Origin: Spartobacteria bacterium
GTDB lineage: Bacteria; Verrucomicrobiota; Verrucomicrobiia; Chthoniobacterales; Chthoniobacteraceae
Length of the DNA: 7,059 nt
Assembly (NCBI GenBank): GCA_025350985.1
Contig: JANXWU010000523.1
Location: 1-7,059, forward strand
Direction: 5' to 3'
The notes under the pieces: generated by a model
What the model saw: the letters and a program-made list of their open reading frames with translations, nothing else
What the model was told of the DNA's origin: nothing
Databases searched by the model: none
Translations under genes and position numbers: made by a program
Shown here: piece after piece, positions 1 to 6,323 of the stretch
How the letters are laid out: each line of letters opens with the position of its first letter
Position numbering within the stretch: position 1 is the stretch's first letter

Positions 1-2194
1 CTTCGCCTTCGGTGAAGACCGCGCAACGTTCATCTGCCACGCGCAGCCGCACCGTGTCTCCGTCCTGGGCGGGGCGGCGCTCGGCGAGCAGGATCATGCA
101 GACCACATCCGCGCCGAAAAGCTGCGGGCTGATGAGTTCGAGATCGACGATCTCACGCACCGTCCAGCGGCCGGTTCCGGGCCGGAAAAACGCGCGGATT
201 TTCGCGCTGTCGTCGTTGTCGCAGACCGAGAGCGGGAGCACGAAGCCGAGGCGACCCGGCGCGCGGCCCTCGCCGCCATTCGGGCGCAGCCAGTAGTCGA
301 GCGCTTTGAAAAGGAAGAGATTGCAGAGATTGCTGCGCGCAGAGAATTCCTCGTCGAAGTAGGCGATGGCTGAGGCATCCAGCGGCACGGTCTGGCGCTC
401 GGGCCGGACGTAGGGCGGATTGCCCGCTACGGCGTCGTAGCCGTAGGTGTCCACGAGCGCGAACTCGTTCAGCTCCCCGGCGAAAAGCCCCGCGGAAATC
501 TGCGGCGCGTGCAGCGAATCGTGACCGCCGGTGACGGTGGGCTCCGGGAAACCGTGCGCCTGCAATTGCTCCCGGAAGGGGAAGAGATGCCAGAGGATTT
601 GCAGTTGCGCGATCGTGGCGGAGAAAGCGTTGAGGTCGTTGCCGCGCACGTTGGCGAGCGTGGCGAGCGCCTCGTCCCAGGTGGCCGCGCCGCGGCTGGC
701 GGCATCGCCGATCATCGCTTTCCACGCCTCGATGAGAAACGTGCCGACGCCGCAGGTGGGATCGAGCACACGATTGCCGGGGCGCAGGTCAAGATGCCGC
801 ACGATGAAGCGCGCGACTTCCGGCGGCGTGTAGTGCTCGCCGTATTCTTTGCGCTGCGTGTTGTCGAGGAACTGGCCGTAAACGCCGCTGAGCACGTCCT
901 GCTCGACGGTCGAGAAATCGAAGCGGGAGAAATAAAACAGCGCGCGTTCGATGGCCGTGGAAAGATGCGGGTCGGCGCAGGTGAGAACCCAATCGAGATT
1001 GCCCTCCTCGAAAAACGCCGCCGCGAGATGAGCCGCCGCTCCGTAGCTCTCGCGCAAAAACCACGCGTAGCTTTTTTCGAATACTGTGCGCCAAGTCTGA
1101 AACGCCGCGACGCCGCCGTTGCAGAGGTAGCGGTTCGCACCGAAGAAGCCGTGATCCTCGAAGAACCGCAGCATCACGCACCGGGCGATGAGCAGACTGG
1201 ACGTTTCCGAGGCGAGAAGCGTGACCGCGTTGCGGCTCTTTTCTTCCACTGACTCGCCTTTGGCACGGGCCTCGTATTCGGCCAGCGTGAAGCAGCCGAG
1301 ACGCGCCGCCGCGAGATTGTCGCGGACCTTGCGCCGGAAAGCAGCGACGGCCTCGCGGTGCCGTTTCACCGCTTCGCGATTCGGAACATTTTCACCCACC
1401 AGCCGGAATGGACTGAGGTGGAATTCGCGGATGCCAAATTCCTGCGCGAAGGCATCGCGCATTTCGCGAATCTCGCGGGCGCGTTGGGCGAGCGTTTCGA
1501 GCGCACGCTGGCTGGCGAGATTGAGCAATTCCGCGGCGCTGCGAAGGGCGAGGTAAAACTCGGCGCGCGCCTCGGCCAGCGTGGACTCGTCGAGCGCATC
1601 TGCGTTCGGGCGATTGCTCAGCTTCACTTCCGCAATTGGCGATTCCTCACCGCGCCGGAACGCCGCGAGTCTCGGATTCGACGAAGAATTTTCCGCGTGA
1701 ATTTCTTGGCACGCGCTGCGCAGCGATTCCTGAGTGAGATCGTCCCAGCGCAGAACGATGTCGCGGCTTGGATCGTATTGCGCCGTCCGGGCAGTGACCG
1801 CACGCAGAACGAAACATGCCGGATCGATCATCACGAACCACGCCGTATCGAGTCCGATGTATTTTGCCTTCTCCTGAAAAATGGCTGCGCGGCTCTGAGG
1901 GTTTAGAAACACTCCATGCTCATCCTTCACCTCCACCACGAGCCAGCGGACGGGGGAGCTGTCTGGAATGCCACTCGGAGCGAGAACAGACAGATCGGGA
2001 ATGCCGCCCGCTTGATCGGCGGTATCCACGAGCAAATCGCCGGGGCGATAGTCGAAGACCGTGATGAACAAATCGCGAATGTAGGGATATAAGTTCCGTT
2101 CCTGACCTCGGGGACATCCCGCAATCGCCGCGACAATCTCACCGAAGCCAGAGCGGCGGCGGGTTCCATTTTGGCGAGGACGTGGGGCGGGCAT
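1..2194 (-). CDS. Putative type IIG-like restriction-modification enzyme (N6-adenine DNA methyltransferase with N-terminal nuclease motif), 3' end outside window
   Basis: Translation of the reverse strand gives one uninterrupted frame of 731 codons from ATG at 2194 to the left edge, with no stop, so the C-terminus is missing. An in-frame TGA at 2218-2216 lies just upstream and no other usual start codon lies between. Residues 63-90 hold GGIPDLSV followed by WLVVEVK, giving D67, E88 and K90 of a PD-(D/E)xK-like nuclease site. A mostly helical linker of about 360 residues follows. The methyltransferase core has YTPPEV (455-460), the AdoMet-binding loop DPTCGVGTFL (478-487), GNDLN (518-522) and the catalytic NPPY (592-595) typical of N6-adenine methylases. 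Nuclease, linker and methylase in one chain is the arrangement of Eco57I/MmeI-type enzymes, which cut and methylate with a single subunit; the target-recognition domain would lie beyond the edge. It could instead be a methylase with an inactive nuclease remnant, or a BREX/PglX-like methylase, although the nuclease motif argues against the latter. There is no clear Shine-Dalgarno sequence. The methylase call is firm; the restriction role is inferred. Confidence 0.9.
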   Translation of the reverse strand, partial: MPAPRPRQNGTRRRSGFGEIVAAIAGCPRGQERNLYPYIRDLFITVFDYRPGDLLVDTADQAGGIPDLSVLAPSGIPDSSPVRWLVVEVKDEHGVFLNPQSRAAIFQEKAKYIGLDTAWFVMIDPACFVLRAVTARTAQYDPSRDIVLRWDDLTQESLRSACQEIHAENSSSNPRLAAFRRGEESPIAEVKLSNRPNADALDESTLAEARAEFYLALRSAAELLNLASQRALETLAQRAREIREMRDAFAQEFGIREFHLSPFRLVGENVPNREAVKRHREAVAAFRRKVRDNLAAARLGCFTLAEYEARAKGESVEEKSRNAVTLLASETSSLLIARCVMLRFFEDHGFFGANRYLCNGGVAAFQTWRTVFEKSYAWFLRESYGAAAHLAAAFFEEGNLDWVLTCADPHLSTAIERALFYFSRFDFSTVEQDVLSGVYGQFLDNTQRKEYGEHYTPPEVARFIVRHLDLRPGNRVLDPTCGVGTFLIEAWKAMIGDAASRGAATWDEALATLANVRGNDLNAFSATIAQLQILWHLFPFREQLQAHGFPEPTVTGGHDSLHAPQISAGLFAGELNEFALVDTYGYDAVAGNPPYVRPERQTVPLDASAIAYFDEEFSARSNLCNLFLFKALDYWLRPNGGEGRAPGRLGFVLPLSVCDNDDSAKIRAFFRPGTGRWTVREIVDLELISPQLFGADVVCMILLAERRPAQDGDTVRLRVADERCAVFTEGE

Positions 2195-2304
2195 CTGCGG
2201 ATGCTGCCGAAGGAATCATTGGGCGACAAGAAAACCGTCCGTTTGTCAGCGCTAATTTTGCCCCGGCCTATCCCACCCCCTGCTGGGGAATGGAATCGTC
2301 GAGC
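2195..2304 (-). other. Gap between aminopeptidase and methyltransferase genes; weak hairpin only
   Basis: The 110 bases between the aminopeptidase stop and the methyltransferase start hold no recognisable gene. Read on the minus strand, a small hairpin CCCC-AGCA-GGGG lies soon after the stop (about 2293-2275), with a further UCC/GGA pairing possible around it. No T-run follows, so it is a poor candidate for an intrinsic terminator. No convincing promoter boxes were found. Whether the methyltransferase is co-transcribed with the aminopeptidase cannot be decided from the sequence. Confidence 0.3.
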
Positions 2305-4968
2305 CTATGGTGGTTGGTTTAGCGAATCGCTCTTGTCCGGCTTTTTCTCGAGGCCTTTTTTGTCGGCGGCTTCCACGCGCTTTTTGAAATCCTCGAAGTC
2401 TTTCTTCAACTCGCGGTTCGCCTTTTGCAGGTCGAGCACTTCGGTGCGCAAGTCTTTCAAGTTGTCGTTGGGTTTGTTCACCGCGCGCAAGGCGGCGATG
2501 GCTTTGTCGGCTTCCTCGTGTTGCGGAGTTTCCTTCGGCATCGACTTGAAAGTTTCCAGCAGCGGAATCGCCTTCGGGTCTTCGAGCAATCCGAGCGCGT
2601 GCATCGCACCGAGTTGGAGGCGCTCGCGTTTGTGATTGATGAAGCCAGTCAAAAACTCGCGCACGCTGTCGCGCGATTTTTCGTTGCGGTCGAGATACGC
2701 GAGCGCGTCGAGGCCGTGCCCGAAATCGCGGCTGCTGAAAGCGTCCTCGCCCCTCGCCAGAACTTCGCGCAACGGTGCGAGATAGCCCGTGTCGTCCTGC
2801 GCGCGCATCGCGGCGATCGCGGCTTCGGCGAGTTGGTTTCGGAAAGAGTCGGCGTGGAGAAACTTCAGCAGCGTTTCTTTCACCGCGGGCTGATGATACG
2901 CGCCCAGTCCGCGGATCGCCGTCGCGATGATCGCGGGATTTTTTTCCGTCGCGAGACTCTGTTGCAAAGCAGCCAAGGCGCGCGGGTGGAAGAACCCGCC
3001 GAGGTCGCCGACGACCGCGTTCCGCACGCGCGCGTCGGGCTGCTTTCTCGAAGCGGCGAGCGCTTCGAGCGCAGCCTCGGTGTGGATTTTTTTCAGGCTC
3101 GCCGCCGCCTTGATGCGCACTCCGAAAAACGCGTCGTCATTGAGCGCGGCTTTCAATTTCGACACGGTTTCGTCGTCGTGTTTTTCGCCCAACTCCTCGG
3201 CGGCGAGCACGCGTCCGATGGCATCGGATTGGTCCGCGAGTTGCGCGTGGAGCATGGCCGGCGCGGGCTTGAAAACGATCTTCGCGAGCAGCGCGACTTC
3301 GGGATCGATGCGGACGATTTCCGGTGCACCAGCGAGCGGCACGTAGAAATCCTCCTCCTTTTCCTTTACCTCGACGCGGTGATCGATCGACATGCCGTCT
3401 TTCATTTTGAAACGCAGCAGCAGCGGAAAACGGAACACGCGCACCAGTTCGCTCGTCTTATGCTGCTGACGCACGGTCACGCGCGCGAGCTTCGTCTTTT
3501 CGTCCCACGAATAGTTCACCTCCAGCTCGGGAAAGTGCGCGTGGTACAACCACTGGTCGAAGAACTCATCATACGAACGCCCCGACAATTCCTCGATCAC
3601 CGCGCGGAAATCCTCGGTCACGACATTTCCGAAACGATGCCGCTCCAGGTGCGTTTTGACGCAGCGCCGAAAAAGCTCCTCGCCCAGTTCGCTGCGGAGC
3701 ATGTGCAGCACCCACGCACCTTTGCCGTAGGCGCGATTGTCGAATTGCTCGAAGGAGGATTTGTAGCCGCGAAAGACGATCGGCTTCGGCGCGGAAGTGT
3801 CGCCGATGATGCCCTGCGCGACGTTGTGCATTTCATACAAAAAGAAATCGCGCCCATGCCGATGCCCGCCCTCGATCGCCGCGTAATACGTCGCGAAACC
3901 TTCATTCAGCCAGACATGGCTCCAGTCCTTGCACGTCACCAAATCGCCGAACCATTGATGCGCCAGTTCGTGCGCGACCAGCCCTTCGCTCGTCGTGATG
4001 TTCTCGGTCTCCGGCGTGTGGAGCGTCCATTCGGTGAGCGTCGTCAGCGACGTGTTTTCCATCCCGCCCCAGGTGAAATCGCGCACGACGACCTGTCCGT
4101 ATTGCGCCCACGGAAACGGCACGCCGATTTCCTTTTCGAAAAATTCCATCGCCGGTTTCGTGTCGGCGAAAGTGAGCGCCGCCTGCTTCGCATCCGAGGG
4201 CGGCGTGTAAAAACGCAGCGGCAGGTCGCCGTGTTTGTCCTCGAGTTTTTCAAAGTATCCCGCGATCAGCGTGATGAGATAATTCGCGTGCGGCAGTTCC
4301 TGTTTCCAATGCACCGCGACGAGCCCGGTGGCCGCGTCCTTTTCCGCTGAAATCTGACGCCCGTTCGACAGCACCATCATCCCTTCAGGCACGCGGCAGG
4401 TGACCTCGCTCGTGAACTTCGCGTTCGGGTAATCGTAACAGGGAAACCATTGCCGCGCCTCGGCAGATTCACCCTGCGACCACAGGTGCATGTCCTCCCG
4501 GCGGTAGCCATTCGACGGCACACGAAAGTAAAGCCCCTCGCGTGGTTGCGCGGAGTAGCGGACGGTCAGCCGCGTCTCGCGTCCCGCCAGAATCGGCTCG
4601 ACAAACGTGACCACGATTTCCTTGCCGGTGTTTTGATACGCCTTGATTTTCGCCGTGCTGGAAACTTCGGCGACCGTGAGATCGACGCCATCGAGCCGCA
4701 GTTCGTCGAGCGGTTTCGCGATGGGTTTGAAGGTCAGCGTGACTTCGCCGCGCACGGTGCGCTTTTCAAAATCCGGCGTCACGTCGAGCGCGAGGTGTGA
4801 GATGTCCACTTTGCGGTCGGGCGCGTATTTGATCTCGCCGGTCGATTCCGCGCCGGAGAAAAACGCCGCATTCTGCCGGCAAACGCGCGATGCGTTTTCC
4901 CCGGTTTCAGCGGCGAAAGCGGCGTAGCTGAAAGAAAACCACGCGACGAGCAGGAGGGAGTTTTTCAT
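2305..4968 (-). CDS. Exported M1-family zinc aminopeptidase with HEAT-like repeats and C-terminal coiled coil
   Basis: This 887-residue protein is a gluzincin metallopeptidase that removes N-terminal residues from peptides. A signal peptide (hydrophobic core LLLVAWFSFSYAA, likely cleavage after AFA at residues 17-19) sends it out of the cytoplasm. An M1 beta-sandwich domain covers about residues 45-245. The catalytic domain carries GGMEN (301-305), the M1 substrate N-terminus-binding motif, and HELAH (333-337) with E356 in WLNEGFA, which is the exact HExxH-18-E zinc site. Y414 in NRAYGKG is a candidate for the transition-state tyrosine. Residues of about 570-830 are alpha-helical repeats resembling HEAT/armadillo units (for example VRIKAAASLKKI, VRNAVVGDLGGFF). 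Residues of about 835-870 form a charged heptad-like coiled coil, followed by a Lys/Asp-rich tail. The start lies 12 bases after the stop of the small cytochrome-like gene and in the same frame, with little Shine-Dalgarno sequence, suggesting translational coupling. The substrate is unknown, probably peptide scavenging in the periplasm. No symbol is given because it is not a PepN orthologue by architecture. Confidence 0.96.
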   Translation of the reverse strand: MKNSLLLVAWFSFSYAAFAAETGENASRVCRQNAAFFSGAESTGEIKYAPDRKVDISHLALDVTPDFEKRTVRGEVTLTFKPIAKPLDELRLDGVDLTVAEVSSTAKIKAYQNTGKEIVVTFVEPILAGRETRLTVRYSAQPREGLYFRVPSNGYRREDMHLWSQGESAEARQWFPCYDYPNAKFTSEVTCRVPEGMMVLSNGRQISAEKDAATGLVAVHWKQELPHANYLITLIAGYFEKLEDKHGDLPLRFYTPPSDAKQAALTFADTKPAMEFFEKEIGVPFPWAQYGQVVVRDFTWGGMENTSLTTLTEWTLHTPETENITTSEGLVAHELAHQWFGDLVTCKDWSHVWLNEGFATYYAAIEGGHRHGRDFFLYEMHNVAQGIIGDTSAPKPIVFRGYKSSFEQFDNRAYGKGAWVLHMLRSELGEELFRRCVKTHLERHRFGNVVTEDFRAVIEELSGRSYDEFFDQWLYHAHFPELEVNYSWDEKTKLARVTVRQQHKTSELVRVFRFPLLLRFKMKDGMSIDHRVEVKEKEEDFYVPLAGAPEIVRIDPEVALLAKIVFKPAPAMLHAQLADQSDAIGRVLAAEELGEKHDDETVSKLKAALNDDAFFGVRIKAAASLKKIHTEAALEALAASRKQPDARVRNAVVGDLGGFFHPRALAALQQSLATEKNPAIIATAIRGLGAYHQPAVKETLLKFLHADSFRNQLAEAAIAAMRAQDDTGYLAPLREVLARGEDAFSSRDFGHGLDALAYLDRNEKSRDSVREFLTGFINHKRERLQLGAMHALGLLEDPKAIPLLETFKSMPKETPQHEEADKAIAALRAVNKPNDNLKDLRTEVLDLQKANRELKKDFEDFKKRVEAADKKGLEKKPDKSDSLNQPP

Positions 4969-4980
4969 CGACCGCAGCTC

Positions 4981-5223
4981 TTATCGAAAGACAAGGCGGA
5001 TGAACAGCGCGGCGGTTGGCAATTGGTTGCCTTTTACTTTTTTCGCGGTCGCGGCGTGGCATTCGTAGCACTTGTCCGTCAGCAGCGGGCGGATGCGTTT
5101 CTCAAAAAAATCGACGCCGGCGGAACCGGGTGAATCCTGTGCGAAAGCCGACACGGCTGCGTGCGCGAGGGCGAAAGCGCAGGCGAAGATAAACGGTCGC
5201 GAGGTGGGAAACGAACGAGTCAC
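4981..5223 (-). CDS. Short exported single-CxxCH protein; N-terminal fragment of a PSCyt1 (planctomycete cytochrome c) family protein
   Basis: This frame encodes 80 residues from a GTG at 5223; an in-frame TAA lies about 50 bases upstream and no ATG is available. Residues of about 5-29 form a signal peptide (FIFACAFALAHAAVSAFA, cleavage likely after AFA). The mature part, DFFEKRIRPLLTDKCYECH, matches what is known of the start of planctomycete/verrucomicrobial PSCyt1-DUF1549-DUF1553 proteins, including a CxxCH haem-attachment motif (CYECH, about residues 53-57) and a following AKKVKG. Those proteins usually run to many hundreds of residues, but here the family resemblance ends at KVKG and the frame closes 16 residues later. 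It is either a decayed remnant of a larger gene or a genuine small exported haem protein. Codons before the breakpoint still look normal for the genome. It stops 12 bases before the aminopeptidase and in the same frame, so the two are probably on one transcript. A function as an electron carrier is not established. Confidence 0.6.
   Translation of the reverse strand: MTRSFPTSRPFIFACAFALAHAAVSAFAQDSPGSAGVDFFEKRIRPLLTDKCYECHAATAKKVKGNQLPTAALFIRLVFR
5018..5043 (+). terminator. Hairpin followed by a T-rich run, terminator-like on the plus strand
   Basis: The plus strand reads GGCAA-TTGG-TTGCC (5018-5031), a perfect 5-bp stem with a 4-base loop, followed by TTTTACTTTTTT (5032-5043). This has the form of a short intrinsic terminator for plus-strand transcripts, but no plus-strand gene lies upstream of it. 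It sits inside the minus-strand cytochrome-like frame, at the point where resemblance to the PSCyt1 family ends. The stem is short, so it may be chance, an antisense stop, or a leftover of whatever rearrangement shortened that gene. Confidence 0.3.
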
Positions 5224-5419
5224 TTGGGGAGATAGTCCGCCGGGCAGTAAAAGATATGTCGCGGGTGGAGAATCTTAGCAACTGCCGCCGCGGTATCGAA
5301 TGAGGGCGCCGGCGCCCACTTTGCGCTGCTCGGAATGGCGGGGTGTGCGCACGCAACTTCATTCCCCTCACGCGTTGGTCTGTGATACGTTCGCGCGCGG
5401 CCGCCCGCAGCAGCCGGAC
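5224..5419. promoter_or_regulatory. Divergent control region between the leftward cytochrome/aminopeptidase block and cdaA
   Basis: These 196 bases separate the two divergent transcription blocks and should hold promoters for both. An in-frame extension of cdaA upstream to an ATG at 5300 exists, but its translation (MRAPAPTLRCSEWRG and on) is Arg/Pro-rich and unlike any CdaA N-terminus, so it is treated as non-coding. For the leftward genes, TTGCTA and CATATC lie 17 bases apart on the minus strand (roughly 5283-5255), a weak sigma70-like pair. No convincing boxes were found for cdaA. The region also holds a 14-bp perfect palindrome, listed separately. Confidence 0.35.
5304..5317. repeat. 14-bp perfect palindrome GGGCGCCGGCGCCC
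   Basis: GGGCGCCGGCGCCC equals its own reverse complement. It lies in the divergent intergenic region, about 80 bases from the leftward start and about 100 bases before cdaA. It could be an operator, part of an interspersed GC-rich repeat or a 5'-leader structure. In such GC-rich DNA a chance origin is also possible. Confidence 0.3.
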
Positions 5420-6292
5420 ATGGATCTCATCCTCAATTTCGCCGAAGGACACTGGCGGGACGCCATCGAAATCGCGATCCTCGCGGTCGCGCTTTACTAC
5501 GGCTACATGTACCTGCGCGGGACGCGCGGCGCGCGCGTGCTCACAGGCTTCGCGCTGGTTTTCCTCACGCTGATTCTCGTCTCGCAACTCCTGCAACTCA
5601 CGGTCATCGCATGGCTCATCAAGAGTCTCACCGCGTTCCTCGCGCTCACTCTCGTCGTGATTTTTCAACCCGAACTTCGGCGTGGACTCGCGGCGCTCGG
5701 CAGCCATCGGATTTTTTCCTCGGCGGTGCAAAGCCGTGAGACGATCGAGGTGTTGACCGAGACGATTTTTGAGTTGTCGAACCGCCAGTTCGGCGCGCTC
5801 ATCGCCATCGAGCATGACATCAATTTGCGCAGTTTTTCCGAGAGCGGTGTGACCATTGATTGCGAGCTGTCGCCGGAACTCGTGCTCACCATTTTTCAGC
5901 CAAAAACGCCGCTGCACGACGGTGGCATGATCATTCAAAACGACCGCATCGCCGCGGCGGCGTGCATCTTTCCGGTGAGCCAGCGCGAAGGGCTCGACCG
6001 CAGCCTCGGACTGCGCCATCGCGCCGCGCTCGGCCTCTCGGAGGAGTCGGACGCGATCGCGCTCGTGGTGTCGGAGGAGACGGGCATTGTGTCGATTTGC
6101 CATCGTGGTAAGATCGAACGCGATTTTGATCCCGAGAGTTTCAAGCGGCGCTTGAGCGAGCTTTTGCTGGTGAAATATGAAGACATTGTTCCTGAACAAC
6201 CGGTTGGCGAAGGTGGTATCGATCTTGCTAGCGACCGTGCTCTGGTTCCTCATCAAAAAGAACGTCGAACAGACGACGACCTTGCCGATTAG
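5420..6292 (+). CDS. cdaA: Diadenylate cyclase CdaA (membrane c-di-AMP synthase)
   Basis: CdaA joins two ATP molecules into the second messenger c-di-AMP, which controls potassium/osmolyte balance and cell-wall homeostasis. The 290-residue product has the classic layout: three N-terminal membrane segments at about residues 15-32, 38-57 and 60-81, a short linker ([12 protein letters not shown]), then the DAC domain at about 105-250. The signature substrate motifs are PLHDGGMII (D167-G168-G169, where most homologues have DGA) and [16 protein letters not shown] with R199-H200-R201. ATG 5420 is chosen because [18 protein letters not shown] fits the family start; a longer frame from 5300 adds 40 residues of unlikely sequence. 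The last 37 codons (from 6179) form a polar tail outside the DAC domain. They overlap the next gene and have only 11 G/C third positions, against strong G/C preference in the body, so this tail looks overprinted. It is the first gene of the cdaA-cdaR-glmM-type cassette. Confidence 0.97.
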   Translation: MDLILNFAEGHWRDAIEIAILAVALYYGYMYLRGTRGARVLTGFALVFLTLILVSQLLQLTVIAWLIKSLTAFLALTLVVIFQPELRRGLAALGSHRIFSSAVQSRETIEVLTETIFELSNRQFGALIAIEHDINLRSFSESGVTIDCELSPELVLTIFQPKTPLHDGGMIIQNDRIAAAACIFPVSQREGLDRSLGLRHRAALGLSEESDAIALVVSEETGIVSICHRGKIERDFDPESFKRRLSELLLVKYEDIVPEQPVGEGGIDLASDRALVPHQKERRTDDDLAD

Positions 6293-6323
6293 GCCCGCGC
6301 CGCATGCACTTGAAAAACGCTAA
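6177..6323 (+). CDS. Miniature CdaR/YbbR-like membrane anchor protein, overlapping cdaA and glmM
   Basis: This is a 48-codon frame, ATG to TAA. It begins [21 protein letters not shown], has one short membrane segment (about V13-I26, with WF near its end) flanked by K12 and K27-K28, and ends in a 20-residue polar/Pro-containing tail. The pattern of a short N-terminal NN, then (K/R)xxS(I/L)LLAxxLWF, is that of the start of CdaR (YbbR), the regulatory partner of CdaA normally encoded between cdaA and glmM. CdaR normally continues with several extracytoplasmic YbbR domains; none are present. Third codon positions are G/C in 37 of 48 codons, as in neighbouring genes, while the overlapping cdaA frame loses that bias, so the frame is probably translated. 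It overlaps cdaA by 116 bases and glmM by 20. GGTGA lies only 3 bases before the ATG, so coupling to cdaA translation is likely. A role in holding or tuning CdaA in the membrane is inferred. Chance is the alternative, but position, motif and codon bias agree. Confidence 0.72.
   Translation: MKTLFLNNRLAKVVSILLATVLWFLIKKNVEQTTTLPIRPAPHALEKR

Noticed and set aside
509..1906. Plus-strand open frames of 247 and 182 codons opposite the methyltransferase
   Set aside because: They mirror the coding frame of the methyltransferase, whose reverse-strand translation has AdoMet-binding and NPPY motifs throughout; the shadows have none.
1..2194. Possible frameshift or decay of the methyltransferase
   Set aside because: Codon-by-codon translation from 2194 to the left edge shows no stop or frame break; the gene is simply cut by the window.
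1927..2229. A 100-codon minus-strand frame at the start of the methyltransferase
   Set aside because: It is out of frame with the real gene; the adjacent frame from 2194 continues unbroken into the nuclease and methylase motifs.
2275..2293. Intrinsic terminator after the aminopeptidase
   Set aside because: The stem is only four G-C pairs, with a mismatched outer part and no T-run, so it is noted within the gap but not called a terminator.
2425..4350. A 641-codon open frame on the plus strand opposite the aminopeptidase
   Set aside because: It is antisense to a gene with a complete M1 active site, is rich in Arg/Glu/Val as expected of a GC-rich shadow frame, and shows no recognisable motif.
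5300..5419. A longer cdaA start giving 40 extra residues
   Set aside because: The extension is Arg/Pro/Cys-rich, unlike the membrane-proximal start of CdaA, and contains the palindrome; ATG 5420 fits the family.
5102..6256. A 384-codon minus-strand frame opposite cdaA
   Set aside because: Its translation is Arg/Glu-rich without family resemblance, while the plus strand carries a full diadenylate cyclase.
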